64,000 bases of DNA from Isoetes taiwanensis (lineage: Eukaryota; Streptophyta; Lycopodiopsida; Isoetales; Isoetaceae). The stretch spans positions 9,515,003-9,579,002 of the forward strand of contig JAJEKV010000006.1 in the NCBI GenBank assembly GCA_021234155.1. The letters run 5' to 3'. This document shows, in pieces, positions 47,150-57,960 of this stretch. The position numbers and the translations under genes are program-made. The notes under the pieces are model-generated. The model was not told the DNA's origin. It did no database searches and saw only the letters and a program-made list of their open reading frames with translations. Positions within the stretch are counted from its first letter, which is position 1. Each line of letters starts with the position of its first letter.

Positions 47150-48375
47150 ATTTGTTTTGTTTTCGTATGCTGAGATGCCATATATATTGCCCTATTAGTC
47201 CTCCAGCTTCTCCGCGACCCTCCGGGTTCCCCTCCTCCTCGCGCCCTCCGGCTTCCTCCTCCTCCTCCTCCTTCGTGAAATCCTCACCTACATCCGCCAT
47301 GGCAGCTTCTCCGATGCATGCCGCTTGATCACCGCACTGCAGGCCGCAGTATTCCGGAGCACCTGAACCGCCTCATGCAGTGGCTAGGAGACGAACCTAA
47401 CCCAAGAAAGGCCGGAGTTCAAGCAAGCCATGACAAAGCCGCATGATAGGGGGCAAGAAAGACCTCGCCAGACATTCGGGAGGCCGGGAACCTTCCCTCA
47501 ATACGTGCTCGAAAATCGAAGAAATGCATGGTGAGCTCGTTGTGCTTGGCCCGTATGCTAGAGGATAGGGGCCTTTGGGAAGGGAAACATTTGGTCGAAG
47601 CCCTACTTTCAAAAAGTTGCACCTGACCAACGGGCGCATGCGGGAAGTGCTCGCATTACATGAATTCCTTTGGGAAACAGACACCATGCCTGGAGGGTTT
47701 GGATTCCATGCTTCGAGGCTTGTTTCGACGGGTGGAGGAAATCACCGCCGAGCACCTTCGAAATGCGAGTGGATCATTTAATCTTGCCGATATATACCAC
47801 TAGATGTGCAATCGCATCCACTTTGTTTTGTGTATTTGAATTGTGTATGGGTTTTTATATGAATTTTGTATTTTGAAGGGAATACATATATGATTTTTGT
47901 ATATGAATCTTGCATTTTGAAGGGAATCTTTACATTTTATGATTAATTAAACATAAAGCGTGTACTCAACCGTATGTAGAACTGCCACGATCGCGCTTTG
48001 CAAGCCATAGGTCTATACTAGGATGCCAATTAACTTGGCATAAATGTCTATGATAACTCGTTGCAATACTAATGTTGCCTAATATGGTTTGTAGTATACA
48101 CAAATTAAGCATGCCAAAGTATTTTCTTATTCATATGTGGGAAGAAAATATAATAATCATAATAAAGTAATGAAGGTTCAATCGATGGTAGTCTTCTATC
48201 ATGACAATAGTCTGCCCCCAACCCCCAACCTCCCTATTCGACCGCCATCTCTTCTTCACCTTCAAATATGCGGCGGGGCTTGAGCCTTTACATGGAACTA
48301 CGAACCACCAATCGATCTTGCAAAGGATGCGGAACGAAGGTGACCTACAAAACCTCTATTACATTAGTTCCTTTG
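47150..48375. other. GC-rich segment inside the CACTA element
   Basis: 47190-47800 is much more GC-rich than its surroundings, with a CTCCTC run near 47255-47272 and an ATG context GCCATGGCAGC near 47300 on the plus strand. It resembles a captured host gene fragment, but no product is recognised and stops interrupt it. The part from 47800 to 48375 is AT-rich with nothing recognised. Confidence 0.4.
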
Positions 48376-48777
48376 TTAATGACATATATAAAGTTTATTG
48401 CATCCAAGTAAACATACTTGTTCACATTGCTCAACCCTCAATGAGTGTGTCTTGACCACGATAACCATCGCAGTTGAATCTAGTGAATACAGGCCACTTT
48501 CCGGATCTTTGCGTATCGTGGCATGAGCACCAGTACACACAAGATCAAACCATTCGGCATCAAACAACATTGTTTTGAATGCACTACCGACATCAACCTC
48601 CATGATAGTCTTTATAGTACCAATCCATTCCAACATTGCCTCGATTGGGTTTGGATCCGCGACTACCAACCGGGCAAACTGTATTAAACTTTGCTGATAT
48701 ACCACAATCATAAGTGTGTTTGCCATGATCCACACTTTGTCGTCGAAAGTGAGCACCAGAAGACCATATTGATGCAT
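48376..48777 (-). pseudogene. TNP2-associated DUF4216-like domain
   Basis: An open frame of 133 codons. The core GTIKTIMEVDVGSAFKTMLF followed by DAEWFDLV, and HSLRVEQCEQVCLLG near the end, match the pattern of the DUF4216 domain that closes many plant CACTA transposases (a V-F-K-C-x-W-Y-D-like block and a QA-x-QV-F/Y-Y block). It is the most 3' part of the transposase gene. Exact splice sites are not placed. Confidence 0.65.
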
Positions 48778-48857
48778 ATGAATTATACTACAAAGTAAAG
48801 GAACAAATGTTCAAAATAACGAACGAAACTCGTGAATTATATGCTATTAAGTTGCAC

Positions 48858-49079
48858 TTACAAATAGTGACACGCTTTAGCATATGCAAATTCTTCAGCT
48901 AGAAACATGTTCGCCACACGCTGCCTTGCCATCTCTAGTTGTTCGAGCAGCCATTTATTGTTTATCTCACTTGGCGGGACCCTAGATGATCCGGAAGTGG
49001 TTGTTTCGCGATTCTTTTTCGATAGCGCCTTCTCTCCCTCATCTCTCTTTATTTTTTCTTCCTCGTATTTTTTATCCAT
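48858..49079 (-). pseudogene. Charged coiled-coil segment of the CACTA transposase
   Basis: A frame of 73 codons rich in Lys and Glu (KKYEEEKIKRDEGEKALSKK), then a helix with WLLEQLEMARQRVANMF. It lies between the DUF4218- and DUF4216-like parts, where transposases often carry a variable linker. Confidence 0.45.
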
Positions 49080-49180
49080 TTCTCCATGGGAGTGGAGTTG
49101 TAGATGAGAAACTTATTGACTTTTTGCTGTTCTTCTAGTGTGAACAATTTCTTCGTGGTCTTCCTTCGGAACTTCTCCAA

Positions 49181-49720
49181 TTATAGTTGGAGTGTCTTCA
49201 TCGGGTCCATAATCGTGGAGCATTGGGGTGTAGATCGGCCAAGAACTTCTATGACATAGAATAATGACTCTCGTGCTAACCAACCCTCGGCCATGCAACC
49301 CTCCTGGCCTTGCCTTCGACGTCTTTTAAGTCCTTGAGGACCTTCGAAGCGCTCTATAAAACATCCATCTAGGATTTGTTGTGCCCGCAAGCTCTACTTC
49401 GCCCACTAAATGCACTAGTAAGTGAGTTTGTATGTCCGAGAAAACTTGTTGGGAATTCTTTCTCTAGCATACAACATGCCTCAACGACCTTTAGTTCGCA
49501 TGTCCGCAATTTCATTTGTCGTATCTCCTTCCTTGTAATCCATCTAAATATCATTTAAGAAAAAAAAAGTTAAGTGAGAGTTCAAAGATCGAGTGTTTTC
49601 TAAACCAGACGAACCCGGAAAACTCGATGGGAGATATATATGCATGTAGTGGACCGTCTACGAGACGACCCCTCGTAACAATAGGCATAACAAACTGCAA
49701 CATCTTATGCCAATCATGAG
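49181..49720 (-). pseudogene. CACTA DUF4218-like domain
   Basis: Read from 49715 down: HKMLQFVMPIVTRGRLVDG, then ELKVVEACCMLEKEFPTSFL at about 49500-49440 (pattern of C-x-LE-x-x-FPPSFF), then EGCMAEGWLARESLF near 49290 (pattern EGSIAEGYLAEECL). All three are landmarks of the domain following Transposase_21 in plant CACTA proteins. Frame changes separate them. Confidence 0.7.
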
Positions 49721-49723
49721 ATT

Positions 49724-51240
49724 TCAACCCGCTAACTCCCCTTCGTTAGAAAAACAATTACGAACGAATGCATATATCCCCGCCTGAGTCTTTATTGCCT
49801 TGATCGCTTCGAACGGGTTCATCATACATTTTCTAGGCACGATCCAATCCACTTGTGGTTTTATTCCTTCTTCGACATTTAACCATGCTTTAGATTTTTG
49901 ATCCAGCTTCTTGTAGATCTTCTCGTCTTTGCATCGTGTCCCACGTCCTATGGACATGCTTCCAAATAGACGCCAAACGTTTTTAAAGATGTGCATGGGA
50001 TCAAGAAGATGATGGATCTTCAATTCCCCGTCCAATAGGGTAGAAGGAAGAAGGATGCTTTCCACTTCATTCCTTAACCTTATTTCCTTCAATGCAAGAT
50101 CCCACATGTTACCCCAATCTCTCATTGTCAACCTTTTGGGAGGCTCTTGAAGGCAATGTTTTTCTCTTGGACCCACGTGTCGAAGTCGATTTTCCATTGG
50201 CAGATATCTCTTGAAGTTTGCATAGACATTTTTGTGCAATGCCGCTTGACTGGAGAGTTCAACTGTTCAAACCCACACAAGTGACATGCCGCGCATATCC
50301 GATACTTGGAGTCCAGAGTTTCATACAAACCCAGCTAATCGCTCGTTGTCCACATTAAGATTGTTCTCAAGGTAAATCTTCGCTCAAAGACGAAGTTCTC
50401 TTTGAGACATCGTAAACTTCAATACCTTCACTCCACAATGTCAAAAGCTCATCAATAACTATTTTCAGATATGGATCTAGACTTTTCCGCTTCTTCGGTC
50501 CCGAACTAATAGTACTACCATTAAATGGCTAGTCTTCATGAGTAACCACGGTGGTAAATTATAGTTGATCAACACTACACGCCAAGTTGACCACGCCGCT
50601 GATTGACGCCCATAAGGATTAACACCATCCGCCAACCCTAATCCCCGAGATTTCGTGGCTCTCTTCCAAATTCGGCCATGTTTCATCAATATGCTTCCAT
50701 TGCTTGCGAAATACTAACCACGCTGGAGTACATTGTCACTGACGGCGCATTAGCGGCACACCAACCCATGAGCTAAGCTAGAGATTCACATCGAAACAAT
50801 AGCCTTATGCGAGGGATCAATGGAAAGTAGCGAACCACCTTCATCGGGGACGGTCTTTCCCTTGGCATCTGCATTGTACCTAGAGGCACCACATTTAGGG
50901 CATGTTTACGTGTTCTTGTAGATGTCATCCTGATAATATACCATGCAATCATTTGGACAAGCGTGAATCTTATGGTAGCCTAAACCAAGAGTCGCCAATA
51001 TATTTTTTATTTCGGTCGGCGACTTTTTGGGCATAGTGTTCCCTTGTGGGAGTATTTTCTCTTGCAATAACCCGTATAAAACAGGACCTTTATTTATACA
51101 TTCAACTACAAATTCAATAAGTCAAGTGATTGCAATTGTACTTACTTCTAACAAAGCCGTAATAATCGCATTGCTCCATTTGAATTTGGCTTGAAGGTTT
51201 AATATCAATAAAGATGTCGCCAATCTAGATATGCTTGCAC
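49724..51240 (-). pseudogene. CACTA transposase (TNP2, Transposase_21)
   Basis: The catalytic part of a CACTA transposase. From the N-terminal side it shows GYHKIHACPNDCMVYY and CPKCGASRY at about 50985-50870 (the zinc-like C-C pattern of TNP2). RGLGLADGVNPYGRQSAAWS and YNLPPWLLMK follow at 50689-50477, and LLDPMHIFKNVWRLFGSMSI within an open frame of 171 codons at 50239-49724. This order is that of TNP2. There are several stops between blocks. Its substrate would be the element's own CACTA ends. Confidence 0.8.
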
Positions 51241-51399
51241 TGGATATAATGCTTTATGCGCCTCCTCCAATAAAACGTGATCTTCATGACCATCGTTAGG
51301 AGTATTTATATCGTCATCTAGGTCGTTATCGAAGATTGGGCCAAATGCATCTAACATGTCTGGGCTTATGGGTTCCTCAACTTCCATGAAGTCGCCCAT
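51205..51399 (-). pseudogene. Acidic segment before the CACTA transposase core
   Basis: A frame of 64 codons, very acidic (FDNDLDDDINTPNDGHEDHV), ending in LLEEAHKALYP, a landmark that introduces the TNP2 core in related elements. It is probably the N-terminal part of the same transposase. Confidence 0.55.
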
Positions 51400-51829
51400 A
51401 GGGGCATTGTCATCATCTTCATCATCGTATTCCTCGCTTCATCTTCATCATTGTACTCTTCATTATGCGTTGTGCCCATGTTTGTACCCATACCGCTCAA
51501 TGTATTCTAATTCTCGCTATCCGCAATGACTTTTTGATGTCGCCAATTCAAGACGCTTTGATGTGGTCTTATATCCACTTGCCTACCCCGCACGCCGATT
51601 AAACGAAATATATGCGTGATTGATACATACATTGAGAGCCCGTGTTTGTTAAATTTTAAGCATTTAATAACGAATCGAAATATAAAATTTTATGTCATAA
51701 TCAAAGCATATATTGAAGATATAATACACATTTATCCATTCCAAGAGAAGAAGAAGAAGAATTCAAGAAGAAGAAGAAAAATGGTGCATTCCGACAAAAA
51801 TTATATGAGTAATTTGAGTACATCATCAA

Positions 51830-52335
51830 AGGACCTCCTGTATTGGTCTCACCGTATTCATATTCAATGAACAATTCATCACCAATACACAAAGTTTTTA
51901 TAGCATAAACCATGATATATCTCCGGCCAATTTTACGGCTAAAAATCTTCTTGGTCTTTGTTTGCCCCCGACAAATTCACAATTGGTAGCTTCAGGATTC
52001 TCGATAGAGCTATTAATAAAAGCAACAAGGTTTCCATGCAACCGAGGACGACCATCAATATATGTGAAGCTTATGAGTCACCGGGCTTGGATATTGTTCG
52101 TGCATTTGAATTTAGGCCATAGATGAGCATGCGCCAATCGATGCTTACTCAATTTATGCCAAGTGTCCGAAGCTATATTCAGACCTACATATGGCATTAA
52201 AGGAACAAATGTACCATCTTTTGACTTTCACACTAGTCATAATATATAAATCCTGTGCCAAAGACCGGGGACCACTATTTTTTAATCATGTAACGCCTAC
52301 CCCAATATGTAAATTGCTCCCCATAAATAATTGGC
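51830..52335 (-). pseudogene. SET domain
   Basis: SET domains transfer methyl groups from S-adenosylmethionine to lysine, usually of histones. In order on the minus strand I see SPVFGTG (about 52280-52255, the S-x-x-x-G-x-G start), VPLMPYVG (about 52206-52180), and GNLVAFINSSIENPEATNCE (about 52040-51985, the NHSCxPN-like substrate-binding block in a variant form). IGDELFIEYEYGE follows at about 51886-51848 (the G-E-E-L-x-x-D-Y end). At least three frame shifts separate these, so no intact enzyme is encoded as written. It lies upstream of TNP2 in the same orientation; whether fused to it or separate is unknown. Confidence 0.7.
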
Positions 52336-52733
52336 TTGCCTCTAGGCCATGCATTGAATTTCTTACGATCTTTATCTCAGAAGGGCTGGACCAAATGGAC
52401 TAGTGAAGGTGGAAGATTATTTTCTTCGACATGATCTAGTACATTCCAATTTTGATGAACATTGTCATTCCTCCAATCTTGGCAAATCGGCCATTGCACG
52501 ACGAAGTTCTATCAATGTAATGGGATACTCTTTGAGGAAGTTGATGGCTTTTTTTTGTAGGGTTTTCTATGAACGATTCATAGTATCAACTTCATCTACT
52601 TCCAATGACAACATAACCCCAAAATCTATATATTTGCTTCGAAGCTCACTTCATTCTCAATTTCTTCCTAACAAAATACAAGCAAACTAAGTTAAGACAT
52701 CGATTCAAGTACATGAGAGTAGTTGATTATCGC

Positions 52734-52928
52734 TCATAAGATTCGTGGTATTATACCTCGTTGAATACCCCACATGTCCGTCAGCACCGGATTTGTCGGG
52801 CATTCACCATATTTCTCAACATGGTCGAGGATGCTTTTCTCATCCGCTTTTATTTGTCCTTTGCACATCGAACAATTGCAATATAACCGCTCTGTCAAGT
52901 ACAACCGCAAAAAAAAAAGTAACATCAA
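52734..52928 (-). pseudogene. Cys-rich segment upstream of the SET domain
   Basis: A frame of 64 codons with LYCNCSMCKGQIKADEKSIL followed by DHVEKYGECP. The C-x-C-x-x-C plus a helix ending in a YG block resembles the transposase-associated domain found at the N-terminus of CACTA proteins. The match is by pattern only. Confidence 0.5.
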
Positions 52929-52983
52929 GATATAAAGTTAACTAATCATTCAAACATGTTTATGGTACATACATCTACGGCAT

Positions 52984-53187
52984 TCATTTCATGCACACCA
53001 CCCCACCTCTAGGAAGACTAGGTCCACTGGGTCTAATTGGACTATTTGTGGCAATTGTTGGGGTAACATTCTTGCGCAAGTCGCCATGTAACTTTCTCAA
53101 AGCTTTCCTCACTTTACGCTCAAATTCCTTCGACGTCATTCCATGTTGTTTTCTAGTAAACAATAAAAATATTAATAAAAAAACCAT
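52984..53187 (-). pseudogene. Basic segment, possible N-terminal exon
   Basis: A frame with MTSKEFERKVRKALRKLHGD (basic helix) followed by PTIATNSPIRPSGPSLPRGG. It could be an exon of the gene downstream on the minus strand. There is no recognised domain. Confidence 0.35.
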
Positions 53188-53299
53188 GTAATAATATAAT
53201 AATTATAAATATCCATGTTTTTTTTTCATGATTTTATCAAATGTTTATTCTTAAGATTCAGATTCATACAACGCTTATGATATTTAGAAAGCATTTGAT

Positions 53300-53500
53300 T
53301 GAAGGGTGCCCAAAACCCGATACATCTAGTCCTCTCCATTTGAAATGGAGTCGACCAGCATCTTTATATTCACGCAACCTTTCAAATCTTTTGTAATCTA
53401 TGAAGATTGAAACTGCGTTACGAGGTGCATAAACCCGATACATTTAGTCTTCCATTCGGGATGGAACCACCAAAGACTTTGATCATGCATCCCTCAAGTT
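53300..53500. repeat. Diverged tandem pair inside the CACTA element
   Basis: ACCCGATACAT followed by TTAGTC-like and a GGAGTCGACC/GGAACCACC block occurs twice, near 53313 and 53431, spacing about 118. Confidence 0.6.
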
Positions 53501-53669
53501 TTTAACATACTTTCAAGATTCAATCTTCTAATCTATTAGCATTTGAGGTGTTTAACTCAACACAAAGATTAAAGCGTAGATCTTACCTTATGAAGACCCA
53601 CCGGCAAAAAAATCCAAACAAACGAAAGAAAATAACAAGTAAATAACCCGGAAGCGTAGGGTTCGCCAT

Positions 53670-53850
53670 ATTTGACGCCGTTTATCGACGCCCCGTGGTG
53701 ACGTCGTTTAACGACGCCAAGCCGACGTCGTCCGACACCTAGGCATGCCACATCGCCATTGCCCGATGCCCCTCATATGCCACGTCGGATGATCATGACG
53801 CCGTTTAACGACGCCAAATGATCATAACGCCGTTAAACGACCAAACCGTG
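53670..53850. repeat. Inner cluster of palindromic repeats
   Basis: Copies of GACGCCGTTT(A/C)NCGACGCC, including ACGTCGTTTAACGACG at 53701-53716 and CGCCGTTTAACGACGCC near 53799. It is the same motif family as at both element ends. Confidence 0.8.
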
Positions 53851-54055
53851 ATTGTTTAACATAAATGTAAAACAACATACAATACAAATAACACAAATAA
53901 ATAAAAATACCGATTGTTCCCATTCATAAAATAAGCTTATACAACGACAACACAAATAGATAAAAACTTATTGTTTCCATTCATAAAAAAAAGCTTATAC
54001 ATTACTTATGTCCATCCCGAGGATCGTGACGCTTTGATGCAAACCATTTGCATCA

Positions 54056-54268
54056 TTATTCCGCACCATTAATGTCGTTTTCTTTGTTTGGCTCGCGAGC
54101 CATTCTACCGCGTTCCTCGCATGGAACGCCGGATGTTAGTGCAATCGTAAGCTCCTTTTCACTCATCTTTGCCACGATGGTGAAGGGAGGGTTCTCAAAT
54201 GGAGAAGCGGGGGGGTTGGCTTTGAGTTGTCTTCCTTGGAGGAGGAGGATTACCGCTAGAAGGAACAT
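54056..54268 (-). pseudogene. Candidate first exon in the CACTA element
   Basis: A frame of 70 codons with PFTIVAKMSEKELTIALTSG and VPCEERGRMAREPNKEND. Its composition looks coding but no domain is recognised. It lies between the two sub-terminal repeat clusters, where the 5' exon of a CACTA gene would be expected. Confidence 0.35.
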
Positions 54269-54380
54269 ATCGCCGGTTGGTGGTCTTCAACCCTACGGGA
54301 CCATTATAGCAAGATAGGGAAGAACACTCACAAAATAAGAATAACAAAGCCTATCGATGGATCCACTTATAACGCATGTA

Positions 54381-54404
54381 GGGTTAGGGTTAGGGTTAGG
54401 GTTT
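54381..54404. repeat. Interstitial telomere-like repeat
   Basis: Four copies of GGGTTA, close to the plant telomere unit, followed by an A-run at 54413-54425. It lies within the CACTA element. Confidence 0.8.
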
Positions 54405-54429
54405 TATTTGGCAAAAAAAAAAAAATTCC

Positions 54430-54985
54430 TTCGGTGGCGCCGTTAAACGACGCTTTAAGCCGACGTGGTTTTGACACGCAGTGCGGGCCGACTTTGCACC
54501 GCCACCATGCCACGCAGCGACGCGTGACACACGCCGGCGTTGTGAAACGCCGTTCAACGACACGGCACGGCGACGCTGCGACACGCCAGTACCGCCAGCA
54601 CCGGCACCAAAGACCATGCCACGCAGTGCACGCGACACGCCGTTGTGCAGTAACGTCGTTCAACGACGGCACGGCCGGGCGCTGCCTTGACACGCGGTAC
54701 CAGCCTTTGGCAAATCGCCCATTTCCACGCATGACGGGCGCGGCGTCAACTCGTAAAACGCCGTTGAACGACGTTTAGGCGGCGTGTTTGACACGCAGCT
54801 GCCCGCCTGGCAAAGCCAGCATCTACCATGCCACGCAGCAAACCGGCGCATCGCCCTGATGACCGTCGTTGAACGACGTCGAAACGACGTTGTCGTCGTT
54901 GAACGACGATGTCGTCGATCAACGACGACCCTCCGACGTTCATCGACGACGCGACGTCGTTGGACGTCGACGATCCCTTGTAGTG
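54430..54985. repeat. Right sub-terminal palindromic repeats
   Basis: About a dozen copies of CGCCGTTNAACGACG and CGTCGTTNAACGACG variants, densest at 54860-54960, interleaved with GCCACGCAG(C/T)-type blocks. Translated, they give an Arg-rich artefact on both strands. Confidence 0.85.
54971..54985 (-). repeat. CACTA terminus
   Basis: On the minus strand it reads CACTACAAGGGATCG. CACTACAA is the typical start of the inverted repeat of this superfamily. The three bases after it on the plus strand (TGA, 54986-54988) would be the target-site duplication; its left partner was not found. Confidence 0.75.
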
Positions 54986-54992
54986 TGAAGAC

Positions 54993-55121
54993 ATGGAGGT
55001 GGCGCTCCAAGGAGGAATGACAACAAATATCCTCAGGAACTTAAGAGGGTCAATAGGTACGGCCCAAGTGAAGAAATTTTTGGAGGACCACCCTGACTAC
55101 CTCAAGAAAATTCAAGAATAA
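54993..55121 (+). CDS. Small unrecognised frame next to the CACTA end
   Basis: 42 codons from ATG at 54993 to a TAA at 55119-55121: MEVALQGG, then MTTNILRNLRGSIGTAQVKK and FLEDHPDYLKKIQE. Its composition is like a real protein C-terminus, and it is followed by AT-rich sequence with AATAAAAG and several ATATA stretches, like a plant 3' UTR. The frame is also open leftward to the CACTA edge. It may be the last exon of a host gene cut by the transposon. I do not recognise the product. Confidence 0.4.
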   Translation: MEVALQGGMTTNILRNLRGSIGTAQVKKFLEDHPDYLKKIQE

Positions 55122-55639
55122 AAGTTTATTATTTTGCATGTAAAAGTGATAGTATATATATATGAATATAATATATGTCTCTTTTTGTATACAATTGTTC
55201 CCTCAAATTGCATAAACAACTAAAGCAACGTAACACACAAAAAACAAGAACTAATGATCGAATGTACTCTAATGTGCATGCAAAATAGAGTACCTAGGAA
55301 ACCTTGATGAACACAAAATGAGAACAAGAACATACCCCACAAAGGCGCCTTCCAAACAGGAATCAAGCGCAGAATTGGCGGAACACCGAGGAAAGAGCTA
55401 TCACGCATCGATCGACATCCACGACATAAGGGCATTGCTAGGTGGGCAACAAAGAATAGGAGGACAGGGACGGGTAATGTGCCCTGTTTGAAACACCACC
55501 GGTGGCCGAACGGGCAAAGAAAGGAAGAGAAGCGTAAGGAGAAGATCTCCTAGTTTGGGATCCTCGAGCTCCAAATGGACACGCACTGATTCGATCGAAG
55601 AGCAGTGAAGAAGAGAGACGGATCCCCAAGATCCAAACC
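55122..55639. other. Unassigned spacer
   Basis: An AT-rich part to about 55250, then mixed sequence with no resemblance. The gypsy2 5' LTR expected near here is absent. Confidence 0.45.
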
Positions 55640-56600
55640 GTGACAGGGGCAGATCATGACCGATTACCGTAAGAAAGTTGACCTCTTTAGCCTTAGTAAT
55701 GTGTGGAAAGCCGTGAAGTTAGAGCAGTTCTCGTGAGAAAAAACAGATCCGGAATGGAAGCAAGGCGTATTGGACGAGATGAGTGAGTATGGCAACGCCT
55801 ATGGCATGAAAGATAAAGACAAAGGCGGTAGCAACAAAGAAACCCTCAAGGGGCAGCGTAATTTGGTGGAAGGGGTATGCCAAAGCACATGGGTCGAAAG
55901 CAGGACGATTGCAAAATTCGTGAAGTTCGCCATGCGCTCAAACATCATTATGTGCCAAGGGAACATAAGTGCAACATGATGCAACAGTTTTATAGGGCCG
56001 CAATGTGGCAACAAATCACCCGTAAATACACGGAGGAATTTATGAGACTAAGGCTTTTATGTGCCAAAGTTGAGTGAAAAGCATGCGGTGGAAGGCTATA
56101 TTGAAGGGTTGAACGACGCGAGATCCGCAAACTTGTAAGGGCAATAAACCCAAGTCCTGTGGTCGAGGCGTAAGCAAAGGCCATAAGTTTGCAAGGAACA
56201 GACCGCAAGAGCATGCACCAAGGCAGCAATATTTCCGTGATAAGGGAAGAGCACAGGAGGCTATAGCCCAAGGGCGGCAAGCCCAAAGAGCTAGCAAGAC
56301 ACAAGACAACCCAAATTATGGGAAGCAAGGCAACACAAGTGGTGGCAAAGGGTGAAAAGAAACAATAAGCTTCAAAGAGCAAGGAGGCGGATCTAACTAC
56401 TCCAAAACAGTGAGGCGGCGGTTTCGCATCCATCCCCAAGGAGAAGAAGCGGGAGTGTATAGAAAAGCGGCTATGTTTCGAATGCTTCCGGCCGTGGCAT
56501 AGGACCAACAATCGCCCCGATAATGAATGCGGCATTGGCGAACCGGGATGGGAGACAATCGGCGGACCTTAATTTGCGACGGCACGAGATTACATCCATG
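55640..56600 (+). pseudogene. gypsy2 gag with zinc knuckle
   Basis: The capsid region is partly legible: RKYTEEFMRLRLL near 56023 and AVEGYIEGL at about 56086-56112, also present in gypsy1 gag. Near 56479-56525 a CCHC-like knuckle reads CFECFRPWHRTNNRP; the last Cys is replaced by Arg. Frame shifts break the protein. Confidence 0.65.
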
Positions 56601-56689
56601 GTGAGTGTCACATTTTTGCGCCTATTGATACGTGAAATGCAGAAAAGTCGGTATAAAGTGATCTCAACGAATCGAAAGCCAAAGAGAAA

Positions 56690-57010
56690 TCCTTTATAGT
56701 ATTGATAGACTCGGGGAGCAAATATAATTTCATCCCCAGGATGGTAAGCATGTTGAAGTTAAAGCCGCTTAAAGTCCAAGCCCGTGCCGGTCGTGTTAGC
56801 CAATGGAGCGGTTAGGCATACAAACAGGGGAAGAGAATAAACTTCAATGTAGACTTGCCAGGCGTTAATGTTGCATTGGGAGCGGAAGTCATGAATATAG
56901 GCAAGTATGATCTGATTATTGGAATGGAATATCTTGGACCAGCAGGAGCAATCATCGATTGTGGGAAACGTAAGGTGACCTTAACAACTCCAGAGGGCAA
57001 GGTCATCGAG
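56690..57010 (+). pseudogene. gypsy2 aspartic protease
   Basis: FIVLIDSGSKYNFIPRMV at about 56693-56746 holds the catalytic Asp-Ser-Gly. The flap/C-terminal part YDLIIGMEYLGPAGAIIDCG lies in an open frame from 56855. The two parts are in different frames. Confidence 0.7.
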
Positions 57011-57149
57011 ATCTCAGGTAAAGAAGTAACCCCAATCATGCAATGCATGAGTAGTGAAAAATTGCTTAAGTGCATAAGAAAGCAGCAGGTGGCCTATCTC
57101 CTTAAGCTCGAGCTCGAAGATCAGGAGCCGGAGAAAAATAAAGAGATCA

Positions 57150-57960
57150 AAGAACCTAGCAAGCTCCCCAGGCCAATAGCAAAGTTGATCGAGGAATTTC
57201 ATGACTTGTTCCCTGATGAGATTAAGCAGCTTCCGCCCTATAGAGGAGTCGAGTGTGAAATAGCACTTGAACCTGGGACGAAGCCTACAAGCAAGGCACC
57301 TTATAGGATGTCAACCGAGGAGTTGATTTGGAGTTAAAGAAGCAATTGCAAGAATTGCTAGACCTAGGGTTCATAAGACCTAGTGTCTCCCGCTTCGAGC
57401 CCCTATTCTCTTTGTGAAGAAAAAGGATGGGAGCCTTAGGATGTGCATTGATTATTAAGCGGTTAAATAAGCACACCATCAAAAATAAGTATGCCTTGCC
57501 TAGGTCGATGACTTAATGGATCACCGCGGGGAGCCGAAGATCTTCTCAAAAATAGATCTCGATCGGGGTATCACCGATTAGGATCAAAGAAGAAGACATC
57601 CATAAGACAAATACTCAGGACAAGATATGGGCACTATGAGTTCACAGTTATGCCCTTTGGATTGTCTAATGCGCCAGCCACATTCATGAGGTTAATGAAC
57701 GACGTCTTCCGCGAATTTTTTAGATTCCTTCATCATAGTCTTCTTCGACGATATCTTGGTGTACAGCAAGTCTGTGAAGGAACATGCCCAACATTTGAGG
57801 AAGGTGCTTGAAAAGTTAAGAAGGCATCAACTCTTTGCAAAGTTATCGGGCCACCACCGCAAATCCAAAGAGTGGAGTACTTGGGGCACGTGATCACAGC
57901 AGAAGGCATTTCCACAGACCCTGCAAAGATCGAAGCTGTGATCGGTTGGCTGGCACCAAA
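57150..57960 (+). pseudogene. gypsy2 reverse transcriptase
   Basis: It starts in the frame 56855-57337 with IEEFHDLFPDEIKQLPPYRG and KAPYRMSTEEL. Further blocks are KKDGSLRMCIDY near 57420, YEFTVMPFGLSNAPATFMRL at about 57638-57700, and [20 protein letters not shown] near 57739-57800 with the catalytic FFDD intact. It ends with [16 protein letters not shown]. Several frame shifts lie between 57337 and 57872. Confidence 0.8.

Larger units (their letters stand above)
47040..54985 (-). mobile_element. CACTA (En/Spm) DNA transposon with SET domain
   Basis: A cut-and-paste element whose gene(s) run on the minus strand. The right end is well defined. On the minus strand the terminus reads CACTACAAGG, ending at 54985, flanked by TGA. 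Palindromic sub-terminal repeats (ACGTCGTT/AACGACGT) lie at 54430-54985 and 53670-53850, and also at 47047-47145, which marks the left side. A left CACTA terminus was not found, so that end may be lost. The interior encodes transposase parts of the TNP2 family and a SET domain. Frames are broken. Confidence 0.75.

Noticed and set aside
54434-55020. Arg-rich open frames on both strands near the CACTA end
   Set aside because: They are the translation of the palindromic CGTCGTT/AACGACG repeats and occur in all frames.
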